Shown: positions 15,713 to 22,964 of the stretch, in pieces
How the letters are laid out: each line of letters begins with the position of its first letter
How positions within the stretch are numbered: position 1 is the first letter of the stretch
Source of the DNA: JBCCGG01 sp039029395
GTDB lineage: Bacteria; Pseudomonadota; Alphaproteobacteria; Kiloniellales; JAKSDN01
Reading direction: 5' to 3'
DNA: 33,640 nt
Assembly (NCBI GenBank): GCA_039029395.1
Contig: JBCCGG010000060.1
Location: forward strand, 1-33,640
Program-made: the position numbers and the translations under genes
The notes under the pieces: model-generated
The model's database searches: none
The model's input: only the letters and a program-made list of their open reading frames with translations
Told to the model about the DNA's origin: nothing

Positions 15713-15741
15713 TTGACAAGTACGCACATTTTGAGCATATA
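15713..15741 (+). promoter_or_regulatory. Sigma70-like promoter of the HxlR-type regulator
   Basis: TTGACA (15713-15718) is 17 bases from CATATA (15736-15741), with the ATG at 15778. GTAC half-elements occur at 15720 and 15743, on either side of the -10 region, and may belong to an operator shared with the divergent ABM-SDR pair. Confidence 0.55.
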
Positions 15742-15777
15742 GGTACATAATTGATACTATGGAACCTGGAGGTGGCC

Positions 15778-16134
15778 ATGGCCGCCGAGACCGGCCGCCC
15801 GCCGCGCTTTGCCGCTTACGACTGTTCGGACGGCTGCCCCGTGGAAGCGGCCTTGGAGCTAATCGGCGGCAAGTGGAAGGGGTTGGCGCTCTATCACTTG
15901 GCCGACGGCACGAAACGCTTCAACGAGCTGAAACGCCTGGCCGGCACGGTCACCCAGCGTACGCTGACCAAGCAGCTGCGCGAGCTCGAAGCGGACGGCT
16001 TGGTCAGCCGAACCGTCTATCCCGTGGTGCCGCCTAAGGTGGAATATGCGCTGACCAAAAAGGGCGCGGCGCTGGTTCCGGTCCTTCTGGCCCTGCGCGA
16101 CTGGGGCATCGCGCACGCCCTGCCGAGCCGCTAG
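15778..16134 (+). CDS. HxlR-family transcriptional regulator
   Basis: A 118-aa winged-helix protein. The family signature is CPVEAALELIGGKWKGLALYHL, shown here as residues about 20-41, with the conserved redox-capable Cys in CPV. FNELKRLAGTVTQRTLTKQL is the recognition region and PPKVEYALTKKG the wing. Length is normal for HxlR. The ATG at 15778 has GGAGG about 7 bases upstream. A start at 15751 would add a tail that is not conserved in the family. Two cysteines (CSDGC) lie close together at the N-terminus and could sense quinones or aldehydes, as known for HxlR relatives such as YodB. The probable targets are the divergent ABM and SDR genes. Confidence 0.9.
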   Translation: MAAETGRPPRFAAYDCSDGCPVEAALELIGGKWKGLALYHLADGTKRFNELKRLAGTVTQRTLTKQLRELEADGLVSRTVYPVVPPKVEYALTKKGAALVPVLLALRDWGIAHALPSR

Positions 16135-16137
16135 GCG

Positions 16138-16983
16138 TTAGCTCGGCGGTGCCTCCTCGAACCTAGGCAGATCGTCGGTGATGTCGTGCCATCCGGCTTT
16201 GTAGGCGACGAAAATGTGGTCGACCGGCTTGATGCCGGGGTCGTCGTCGAGCGCGCCCAAGGGGATGACCGCGATCTTGCGATCGGGATCGCGCCGCGGC
16301 ATGGCCGAGCCGCAGGTGTCGCAGAACACCTGGGTGAAGAAGCGCGCCTCGGCCGGCTTGTAGCTCTTCAGGCGTTCCTCGCCCTTGGGGAAGCGGACTC
16401 CGTCGAAGGCTGTGAAGCCGTTGCTGGCGTGGGCCGCCGCGCGGGCGTGACGGCAGCGCGAGCAGTGGCAGTTGTGCGCCACCTTGATAGGCTCGGTGAC
16501 GTGGAAGGCGACGGCGCCGCACAGGCAGCCGCCGCGCACCACGCCGTCCGGCGCGGGGGCGAGCGGCGTCTCAGGCTCGCTCGGAAAGCCGCTCTCGGCG
16601 GGATAGGCATCGTGCCGGGGCAGGTCGCCGGTCACATCGTGCCAGGGCGCGGCGTCGGCCACGAAGATGTGGCACTCGGGCGTCTTGCCGCGGTCGTGGC
16701 CGCCGGCGGGCGCCGCCCAGCGCTCGCCGTTGCGCCCGGCGAAGGGCACCACGGCGCCGCACTTACCGCAGAAGGAGCGGCGGAAGGTCTCGGACGATTT
16801 ATAGTCGACGATGGTGTCGGTCCCGCCGGTCCATCGGATCTGGTCGGGGCGCACCAGATAGTAGGTGGCGAAGGCCGTGCCGTGGGCCTTGCGGCACATC
16901 TTGCAATGGCAGTTGTAGGCAAAGAAGGGCTCGGCGGTCAGTTCCCAGGTGACGGCGCCGCAGAGGCAGCTTCCTTGGTTCAT
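16138..16983 (-). CDS. Protein with two tandem GFA (glutathione-dependent formaldehyde-activating-like) domains
   Basis: A 281-aa cytoplasmic protein containing two copies of the roughly 130-aa GFA/CENP-V-type zinc domain. The first has SCLCGAV (residues 5-11), NCHCKMC and FCGKCGAV. The second, starting near residue 147, has GCLCGAV, NCHCSRC and FCDTCGSAMP. Each set supplies the cysteines of the structural and catalytic zinc sites. The halves differ considerably, so the duplication is old. Members were proposed to condense glutathione with formaldehyde, but for most the substrate is unproven. The start is supported by GGGAG 10 bases upstream. It converges with the HxlR gene 3 bases away. Confidence 0.88.
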   Translation of the reverse strand: MNQGSCLCGAVTWELTAEPFFAYNCHCKMCRKAHGTAFATYYLVRPDQIRWTGGTDTIVDYKSSETFRRSFCGKCGAVVPFAGRNGERWAAPAGGHDRGKTPECHIFVADAAPWHDVTGDLPRHDAYPAESGFPSEPETPLAPAPDGVVRGGCLCGAVAFHVTEPIKVAHNCHCSRCRHARAAAHASNGFTAFDGVRFPKGEERLKSYKPAEARFFTQVFCDTCGSAMPRRDPDRKIAVIPLGALDDDPGIKPVDHIFVAYKAGWHDITDDLPRFEEAPPS

Positions 16984-17215
16984 CGCGCGTTTTCTCCCGT
17001 CAAGTGACGATCATCGTGCGCATGCTGCGGCCGGCACCCGCTGCGCCAAACCTCCATAGCACAGGTCGCGCTGATCGGATCGCCCAATGACGGTGCCTGA
17101 CCGGATTTCTCTCTCACTCGGCAAGTCCCCGCTGGTGAAGCCGAAGCCCCTGTTGCAAGATCCCCTCGCGGACTTGGCGCGCAATGGCAAGCTTGGCAAG
17201 GAGAATTGGGAGCAA

Positions 17216-17890
17216 ATGAGACCTTCACGCGTTCTGCTGTTCAACATCCTTGCGACGGCAGCTTTCTACATTGCCAGCTTCGCCGTATTGGGCGGGTCTT
17301 TTCCAACCATTGACTCGAGTGGACAAGAGATCGTTGCTTGGTTCTCGGAAAATGGCATCGAGGCCCGGGTTTACGCTTGGACGGCGGCGTTTTTCTCGCT
17401 TGGCCTGGCGATCTTTGGCGGACAAGTCTCTGCCCTGCTTCCGAAGCCCAATCGTTACATCTTCTTCGCCGGTGTGCTCGGGTTTGCCCTTACGGCGCAA
17501 GTTCAGGCCTGGATCTGGGCGGGCCTGGCATTTCATCCGCAAGACCTCGATCCGGCCGCCGCCCGCACGGTCTTCGCGATTGCGGCCTATTGGGGCCCAC
17601 TGGTCAACGGCTCGACAACGGCCATGGCGGCGGCGGTCGCCGCCCTCGGGTTCACAGCCTCCCCGATCATTCCACGGTGGCTCACCTGGCTGAGCGTGAT
17701 CTTCTTTGTCGAACAAGCGATCGAAACGGTCACCGTCTTTGGATCGACGGGTTTCATCGCACCGGGCGGCGCCATGAACGTCTATCTTGGTGGCGCCATC
17801 GGGTTCCTATGGGTGGCAGGCGTCGTCCGCTGGGCAATTCAGCAACTTGACCGGCCCGGTCATCCCCAAAAGAAGCTGGCATCGGATTAA
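17216..17890 (+). CDS. Integral membrane protein, about six helices, function unknown
   Basis: A 224-aa hydrophobic protein with helices near residues 7-25, 53-72, 80-105, 120-150, 155-175 and 185-205. The ATG at 17216 is chosen because the family-like hydrophobic start (RPSRVLLFNILATAAFYIAS) begins there, with AAGGAG about 12 bases and GGAG about 3 bases upstream. An in-frame ATG at 17087 would add 43 polar residues with no clear counterpart. I do not recognise a named family. The gene stands alone between the GFA gene (divergent) and the ArsR gene (convergent). The 118 bases after it show no gene or clear terminator. Confidence 0.65.
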   Translation: MRPSRVLLFNILATAAFYIASFAVLGGSFPTIDSSGQEIVAWFSENGIEARVYAWTAAFFSLGLAIFGGQVSALLPKPNRYIFFAGVLGFALTAQVQAWIWAGLAFHPQDLDPAAARTVFAIAAYWGPLVNGSTTAMAAAVAALGFTASPIIPRWLTWLSVIFFVEQAIETVTVFGSTGFIAPGGAMNVYLGGAIGFLWVAGVVRWAIQQLDRPGHPQKKLASD

Positions 17891-18008
17891 GGCAGATCTT
17901 GCATTAGCAGTGTCGGCGAAGATCAGCTCGGCCATCGCTGATCGTTTTCATTGGTCTTCATTTTCCGCTTGGTCCGAAGGCTGTCGATCCAGCAGGGTCC
18001 ATTGATGA

Positions 18009-18329
18009 CTACGCTGATCTGATGCTCAGCTCTTTGCGCAGCCAATCATAGTAGTTGGCGAGGGCCGTCTCGTCGCGAGAACAGTAGGACCACTTCTGTT
18101 GCCGCCGAATCCTTAAGAATCCTGCACGCCGCAGCAGCTCGATGTGACGGCTGGTCGTGGGTTGGCTCAGTCCCAGGCGCTCGGCGATGAGGTTCACGCA
18201 GACACCCACCCGCGCCGGGTCCGCCGACTCCTGATGCCCGAAGTTTCTGGCCGGGTCGTCGAGCAGCCGGAGGATTTCAATTCGGCTTTCGTTCGATAGC
18301 GCCTTGATCTGATCAACTCGTTCCACCAT
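18009..18329 (-). CDS. ArsR-family transcriptional regulator
   Basis: A 106-aa winged-helix repressor: VDQIKALSNESRIEILRLLD, then CVNLIAERLGLSQPTTSRHI as the helix-turn-helix, and the wing GFLRIRRQQKWSYCSRDE. The metal-binding ELCVCDL motif of arsenic/cadmium sensors is absent, so it probably senses an organic ligand or uses other cysteines (Cys near residues 46 and 85). The start at 18329 is the correct one: longer readings on this strand run through the operator and the divergent gene. It is divergent from the alpha/beta hydrolase gene, with a 30-bp near-perfect palindrome between, so it very likely represses that gene and itself. Confidence 0.88.
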   Translation of the reverse strand: MVERVDQIKALSNESRIEILRLLDDPARNFGHQESADPARVGVCVNLIAERLGLSQPTTSRHIELLRRAGFLRIRRQQKWSYCSRDETALANYYDWLRKELSIRSA

Positions 18330-18334
18330 GTATT

Positions 18335-18364
18335 TTGATATATAGCAATATTGCAATATATCAA
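18335..18364. promoter_or_regulatory. 30-bp near-perfect palindrome, operator for the ArsR-type regulator
   Basis: The arms TTGATATAT (18335-18343) and ATATATCAA (18356-18364) flank the perfect core GCAATATTGC (18345-18354). Only the base pair 18344/18355 breaks the symmetry. It is AT-rich within GC-rich DNA and contains the likely promoter TTGATA (18335-18340) to TATATC (18357-18362), spacing 16, so binding would block transcription. Confidence 0.85.
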
Positions 18365-18380
18365 TAGAAAGGGTGTAGAA

Positions 18381-19190
18381 ATGCTGACTCTCGATCAACG
18401 CTTCTCGTTCCGCGGACAGTCGGTTGCTTGGGGCGCCATGGGCGATGGGGACCCCGTGATCCTGATTCACGGATTTCCCTGGTCCGCGCAGGCCTGGCGC
18501 AACATCGCGCCCTGGTTGGCGACGAGCTACAAGGTCTATTTCTTCGACACGGTGGGCTGTGGCTTGTCGGAAAAAGGCGAAGACCAAGAGGTCACCGAGA
18601 GCGTCCAAAGCGACTTGTTGGAAGCTTTAGTGGCGCACTGGGGCCTGGAAAGGCCGCAGGTCGTGGGGCACGACTTCGGCGGCCTTGCGGCCCTGCGGGG
18701 CCACTTCGTGAATGGGATCCAGTACGGAAAACTTCATCTGATCAACGCCGTCGCGGTTCTGCCCTCTGGCTCCCCGTTCTATGCCCATGTGGCGCACCAT
18801 GAAGCGGCCTTTGCCGGTCTGCCGCCCTATGCCCATGAGGCGCTGTTCAGAGCCTACGTCCAGCAGGCGGCGTACTATCCGCTTAAGGAAGAGGCGATCG
18901 AGATCTACGCCGAGCCCTGGCGGGGCGGTGTGGGACAGCCGGCGTTCTATCGCCAGATCGCCCAGGCGGATAACCGGCACATCGCGGAGGCCCAAGACCG
19001 TTATGGAAAGCCCAACTTCGACGTCCATCTGGTTTGGGGTGCACGCGATAGCTTCATACCGCTCGAACAAGGAAAAGAGTTGAAGGGTCTTCTGTCCGCC
19101 GCGAGCTTCACGCCCCTACCGAACGCGGCCCACATCGTGCAGGAAGACGCGCCGGAAGCGATCGTCGGGGCCCTGTTGCGAAACATGTGA
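18381..19190 (+). CDS. Alpha/beta hydrolase (haloalkane dehalogenase/epoxide hydrolase-like)
   Basis: A 269-aa hydrolase. The oxyanion motif HGFPWSAQAW is followed by the nucleophile elbow GHDFGG with Asp, as in epoxide hydrolases, haloalkane dehalogenases and fluoroacetate dehalogenases. The acid is in VWGARDSFIP and the base His in LPNAAHIVQEDAPE. An Asp nucleophile excludes ordinary esterases with Ser. A helical cap occupies about residues 130-200. There is no signal peptide, so it is cytoplasmic. AAAGGG precedes the ATG at 18381. It is probably controlled by the divergent ArsR-type regulator through the palindrome at 18335-18364. The substrate is unknown. Confidence 0.9.
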   Translation: MLTLDQRFSFRGQSVAWGAMGDGDPVILIHGFPWSAQAWRNIAPWLATSYKVYFFDTVGCGLSEKGEDQEVTESVQSDLLEALVAHWGLERPQVVGHDFGGLAALRGHFVNGIQYGKLHLINAVAVLPSGSPFYAHVAHHEAAFAGLPPYAHEALFRAYVQQAAYYPLKEEAIEIYAEPWRGGVGQPAFYRQIAQADNRHIAEAQDRYGKPNFDVHLVWGARDSFIPLEQGKELKGLLSAASFTPLPNAAHIVQEDAPEAIVGALLRNM

Positions 19191-19229
19191 AGGCCCGGGT
19201 AGGCGATAGGGCGAGCAGAAGGGGCAGGA

Positions 19230-20387
19230 CTAGGTTGCGCTGAAAATGGCGTTCTGCAAAGGATCCCCGAGTTTCTGGGCAAGCATCCGCAGGTTGCTAT
19301 GAAGCGTGTCTCGTTCCATGTAGCAGCTCCTCAGGCGGCGCGGTCCATCCTTTGGGTCGAAGCCGGTTCGTGCGTGCAAGACTCGTCGGTTGTCAAAGAT
19401 GATCGCATCGCCGGCCGGCATCTGGAGGCGCACCTGCATGTCTGCCCGTCCGGCGATCTCGTGGATCCGGCGCCATGCGCCATAGGCGGCCTCGACCTCC
19501 TCGACGTCGAAGTGATCGGGAAACGAGGTGTACTGATTGAGGATCACGTGCGTTAGATCACCGTCCCTGTCGACACCGATTGGAGGCGCCGCCGAGCGAA
19601 AATCCATGCCGGCATTCCAATAGGCATTCCGCCACGGCAAGCGACAGAGCAGCGCGTAGGCCTCCGGGCATTCGGATTGAAGGCGCCGTGCCACGCTGAA
19701 CCCATCGGCGAGCACCGTTTTGCCGCCTTTGGGCGACGTCTGGATGAAGTGAAACAGGATTGGGCCGGGCGAATAGTAGTGATAGGACCCATCAACGTGA
19801 ACGCTCAGCTCATCTGAACTATAGGCGAGGTTATGAACGTTCGGCAGGGTCTGCACATCGTAGATGCGGCCGTGGGGCGTCTCGCGGATAATACTGATCA
19901 GTGCGGCCAGCCGCTCGGTTTGCGCGTCGTCCGTCGAAACCCCGCTGACCCGCACCACGCCATAGTCGACCAGGAACCTCAGCATCTCAAAGCGGTCAGC
20001 CTCCGAGCGCGAAACCCGACCGAAGGACACGGTCGGGAACCGCTCAGCAAGCGTTCCGTCCCAGAAGACCGGCTGGTGCTTACGCTGCGCACGCCCGTCC
20101 GGCGTGCTTGCCGCCAGGAGCTTTGCGGAAAAGCAGGAGACATGACCGTCCGGCCAGACAACCTCCAGACCGCTCTCCGTAAGCCGCGCATCGGCGGGTC
20201 GAATGTCGGCGGGAAATCCGTCAGCCCTCAGGGTCTTTTGCTTGCTCGCCTCATGGACGCAGCTGGGACATTCGCAGCGGTCCCGTAGCCAGAGACTATG
20301 AAACGCGAAGTCCGGTTGGTCGGAAAACCCGACCTTGACGGCGCTCCCCTGAACAGCAGCGGCCGTGATCTTCGGGCTTGGTGTCAT
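19230..20387 (-). CDS. Gamma-butyrobetaine hydroxylase-like Fe(II)/2-oxoglutarate dioxygenase
   Basis: A 385-aa protein of the GBBH/trimethyllysine dioxygenase group. The N-terminal zinc-binding domain shows WLRDRCECPSCVH. The C-terminal TauD-like barrel has the iron triad HVD (in SVHVDGSYHYYSPGP) and the distal His in NRRVLHARTGF, with the 2-oxoglutarate-binding Arg expected in PRRLRSCYMERD. In this family the reaction is hydroxylation of gamma-butyrobetaine to carnitine, or of trimethyllysine. No other carnitine genes are adjacent, so the substrate is not certain. The gene is alone, separated from the PuuA-like gene by 119 bases with no clear feature. Confidence 0.85.
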   Translation of the reverse strand: MTPSPKITAAAVQGSAVKVGFSDQPDFAFHSLWLRDRCECPSCVHEASKQKTLRADGFPADIRPADARLTESGLEVVWPDGHVSCFSAKLLAASTPDGRAQRKHQPVFWDGTLAERFPTVSFGRVSRSEADRFEMLRFLVDYGVVRVSGVSTDDAQTERLAALISIIRETPHGRIYDVQTLPNVHNLAYSSDELSVHVDGSYHYYSPGPILFHFIQTSPKGGKTVLADGFSVARRLQSECPEAYALLCRLPWRNAYWNAGMDFRSAAPPIGVDRDGDLTHVILNQYTSFPDHFDVEEVEAAYGAWRRIHEIAGRADMQVRLQMPAGDAIIFDNRRVLHARTGFDPKDGPRRLRSCYMERDTLHSNLRMLAQKLGDPLQNAIFSAT

Positions 20388-20506
20388 CTCTCTACTCGAC
20401 GATCAGAATTTCGTTGGCACCACCTGTCTTCTTCGACCGTGAGATTAGTCAACAAATTGGCAAGATGTCTACGCCATCGGAAGGGCCCTAAGCGGCCGCC
20501 ACCGGC

Positions 20507-21880
20507 TCACTCCGCCAGCAGATACCAGCGGTACTCGGCCGGACTGATCTCGGCCTCGAACTGCTCCAGGTCGAGGCGCTTGCAGGCGACGTAGCAGCGC
20601 CGGAACTCCTCGCCCAAGTAGTCCGCCATCACCTGGGACTCGGCCAGGCGGTCGAGCGCCCGCCAGGGCCGGAAGGGCACCTCAGGATCGAGCTTCTCGC
20701 CGGCGTTGCCTTCCCAGGGTGGGCCCGGGTCGAGCTGATTGGTGAGCCCGTGATGGATCCCGGCCAGGGCCGTGGCGAGGGTCAGGTAAGGGTTGGCGTC
20801 GGCGCCGGCGATACGGTGCTCGATGCGCCGGGACGCGCCGTCGCCGATCGGGATGCGCAGGGCCACCGAGCGGTTCTCGAAGCCCCAGGAGCGGTTGACC
20901 GGCACGTAGATGTTGGGCTGGTAACGCCGGTAGGAGTTCGGGTTGGGCGCCAGGATGCCCATGGCGTCGGGCATGAGATCCAGAATGCCGGCGATCGCCT
21001 GGCGCAGCCGGGGGCTGGCCGGCTGATCGCCGCCGTCGAAGACGTTGCGCCCGTCTTTATCAAGCAGGGAGATGTGCAGGTGCAGCCCGCTGCCCGAGGC
21101 CTCGGGATAGGGCTTGGCCATGAAGGTTGCCTGCACCCCGTGGTTCCGGGCGACCCCCTTGACCGCCCGCTTGAAGACCACGCAGTGGTCAGCGGCGCGC
21201 AAGGGATCGTCCTGGTGCTGCAGGTTGATCTCGAACTGGCCCGGCGCGTACTCCGAGGTGACCGCGCCGGTCTCCACACCTTGCGCTGTGCAGGCGGCGA
21301 CCACGTCGTCCAAAAAGCCGCCGAAGTCGTCGACCGTGGCCATGCCGTAGACCTGGGTGCTGCGGTCCCGCTGGCCGGTCACCGGCGAGCGCGGCGGCTG
21401 GGGCGCCTCGCCCTCGGCGCGCTCGATGTCGATCAGGTAGAACTCTAGCTCGAAGGCAACCACGGGCCGCAGGCCCAGCTCATCGAAGCGCGCCAGCGTC
21501 CGGGCCAGCACGTTGCGCGGCTCGATAGGATTGGGCCGGCCGTCCTCCTCGAAGGTGATCAAGACCTGGCCGAGCGGCCGCTCGCTCCAGGGCACCTCGA
21601 CCAAGCTGCCGGGCAGCGCCTTGACGATGCCGTCCGGGTCGCCGTCGGAAAAGCCCCGGCCTTCGGGGTCGAAGGAATCGCCGGTGACCGAGAGCAGGAA
21701 GACCGAGCGAGGCATGGCGGCGCCGGGGCCGAACAGCTTGGCCGCCTGGGCGACCGGCAGGCGCTTGCCCCGCACGATGCCCGAGAGGTCCTCGAACAGG
21801 GCGTCGATGGTCTTGACCCGGGGATGGCTTTCCAGAAAGTCCGCCAGCTCGCCCGCCGGGACCTTGGCAGTGTCGGGCAT
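20507..21880 (-). CDS. Glutamine synthetase family protein, gamma-glutamylpolyamine synthetase-like
   Basis: A 457-aa ATP-dependent ligase. The N-terminal beta-grasp domain includes DLSGIVRGKRLPV. The catalytic barrel has FELEFYLID and EYAPGQFEINL (metal-binding Glu), GSGLHLHISL (His), NSYRRYQPNIYVP and SRRIEHRIAGADANPYL. These match PuuA-type enzymes, which ligate glutamate to putrescine or another amine, and not the shorter-loop nitrogen-assimilation GlnA. The adenylylation Tyr context of GlnA is not seen. It follows the RidA gene by 9 bases and is likely in the same transcript. The presence of RidA and DUF1989 genes supports amine catabolism, but other Puu genes are not in the window. Confidence 0.88.
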   Translation of the reverse strand: MPDTAKVPAGELADFLESHPRVKTIDALFEDLSGIVRGKRLPVAQAAKLFGPGAAMPRSVFLLSVTGDSFDPEGRGFSDGDPDGIVKALPGSLVEVPWSERPLGQVLITFEEDGRPNPIEPRNVLARTLARFDELGLRPVVAFELEFYLIDIERAEGEAPQPPRSPVTGQRDRSTQVYGMATVDDFGGFLDDVVAACTAQGVETGAVTSEYAPGQFEINLQHQDDPLRAADHCVVFKRAVKGVARNHGVQATFMAKPYPEASGSGLHLHISLLDKDGRNVFDGGDQPASPRLRQAIAGILDLMPDAMGILAPNPNSYRRYQPNIYVPVNRSWGFENRSVALRIPIGDGASRRIEHRIAGADANPYLTLATALAGIHHGLTNQLDPGPPWEGNAGEKLDPEVPFRPWRALDRLAESQVMADYLGEEFRRCYVACKRLDLEQFEAEISPAEYRWYLLAE

Positions 21881-21889
21881 GTCGCCGGC

Positions 21890-22357
21890 TCAGGCGATCT
21901 CGACCACCGCGTCCACTTCGACCGCGACGCCGAGCGGCAGGGAGCCCGCCGAGACCGCGGCCCGGGCGTGCTTGCCCTTGTCGCCGAACACCTCGACCAT
22001 GACGTCCGAGGCGCCGTTGATCACCTTGGGCTGGTCCTTGAAGTCGGGTGTCGAGTTGACGAAGCCGCCCAGCTTGACGATGCGCACGACCCGGTCCAGA
22101 TCGCCGCCGCAGGCCGCCTTGACCTGGGCGATGATGTTGAGCGCGCAGACCCGGGCGGCCTCTTGGCCCTGCTCGGTGGAAAGGTCCGAGCCGACCTTGC
22201 CGATGTACTTGAACTCGCCGTTGACGATCGTCACCTGGCCCGAGACGAAGACCAGGTTCCCGGACACCACATAGGGCACGTAGTTCGCCACCGACGGCGC
22301 CGCCTCCGGCAGCTCGATCCCCAACTCCGACAAACGCGCATCAATCTGACCGGCCAT
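21890..22357 (-). CDS. RidA/YjgF/UK114 family protein
   Basis: A 155-aa protein of the longer RidA subgroup. VPYVVSGNLVFVSGQVTI is the usual first motif. CALNIIAQVKAACGGDLDRV, the core VVRIVKLGGFVNSTPDF and ARAAVSAGSLPLGVAVEVDA contain the ring of residues, including the Arg, that binds the carboxylate of enamine/imine intermediates. RidA proteins hydrolyse reactive imines released by PLP enzymes or amine oxidases. GGGAGAG about 9 bases before the ATG supports the start. Placed directly upstream of the PuuA-like gene, it probably protects from imines formed in the same pathway, which is inference. Confidence 0.9.
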   Translation of the reverse strand: MAGQIDARLSELGIELPEAAPSVANYVPYVVSGNLVFVSGQVTIVNGEFKYIGKVGSDLSTEQGQEAARVCALNIIAQVKAACGGDLDRVVRIVKLGGFVNSTPDFKDQPKVINGASDVMVEVFGDKGKHARAAVSAGSLPLGVAVEVDAVVEIA

Positions 22358-22434
22358 GGTCTTTGCTCTCCCCAGCTAGCAGGCGTGAAACAAGGCCGAT
22401 CCTTATAGCGGCGAGGTGAGGGCGGGGAAAGGGC

Positions 22435-22926
22435 TTAACGCCTGGTGATCGAGTCCACCTGAAAGCCCCAAACGCCCAGGCCCCTTGTGCGGGCGATGCG
22501 CTCCAGGGCGTGGAACTGGAAGGGGGCGTCCGGCGTGGCGATCGCCCAGCCTTGCTGGAGCATCCAGGTGGAGAGGTCCTCCCGGCAGCGCCCGCTGCCG
22601 ACCGTGCAGCGTATGGCGCAGAGGGCGTTGACGCTGCGGTCCCGGTTGCGGCTGACCGGCTCGCAAAAGACGAAGCTTTGGATCTTGAGCTCCAGCGCGG
22701 TGACCGCCCGGCTGCCGCAGAGCGGCGGGTCGAAGGTGGTGCGGCAGATCCGGTTGGTGGGCGGAATCCAAATGCCGAAGAGGTGCACGGTCTTGCCGCG
22801 AATCTTGAGCGAGCCGTCGGCCTGCACCATTGCGCGCTCGCCCCGGTCGGCCGAAACCGGCTGGGCAAGGAGAACGGCGAGGGCGCTCAAGAGCACAATA
22901 AGGGGCAGTCTCCGGAGCATGGTCAT
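22435..22926 (-). CDS. Exported SNase-like (thermonuclease-fold) cysteine-rich protein
   Basis: A 163-aa protein from ATG 22926 (an ATG two codons later is equally possible). The signal peptide is MLRRLPLIVLLSALAVLLAQ with a cleavage site near VSA. The mature part looks like a degenerate staphylococcal-nuclease OB fold: LKIRGKTVHLFGIWIPP, a central helix/strand region, NRDRSVNALCAI, and the helix DLSTWMLQQGWAI. Six cysteines in the mature region suggest disulfides in the periplasm. Key nuclease residues are not all identifiable, so activity is doubtful. It lies between the nitroreductase and RidA genes on the same strand, with small gaps on both sides. Longer readings up to 23055 overlap the nitroreductase gene and are not preferred. 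Confidence 0.75.
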   Translation of the reverse strand: MTMLRRLPLIVLLSALAVLLAQPVSADRGERAMVQADGSLKIRGKTVHLFGIWIPPTNRICRTTFDPPLCGSRAVTALELKIQSFVFCEPVSRNRDRSVNALCAIRCTVGSGRCREDLSTWMLQQGWAIATPDAPFQFHALERIARTRGLGVWGFQVDSITRR

Positions 22927-22964
22927 AGTGGTACGAAGGGTGCAGCCGCTCCGTCCCCGAGGAC

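Noticed and set aside
17077..17089. 13-base word GGATCGCCCAATG shared with 11900-11912, considered as a third copy of the duplicated leader
   Set aside because: The match does not extend on either side, and chance 13-base matches are expected in a window this size.
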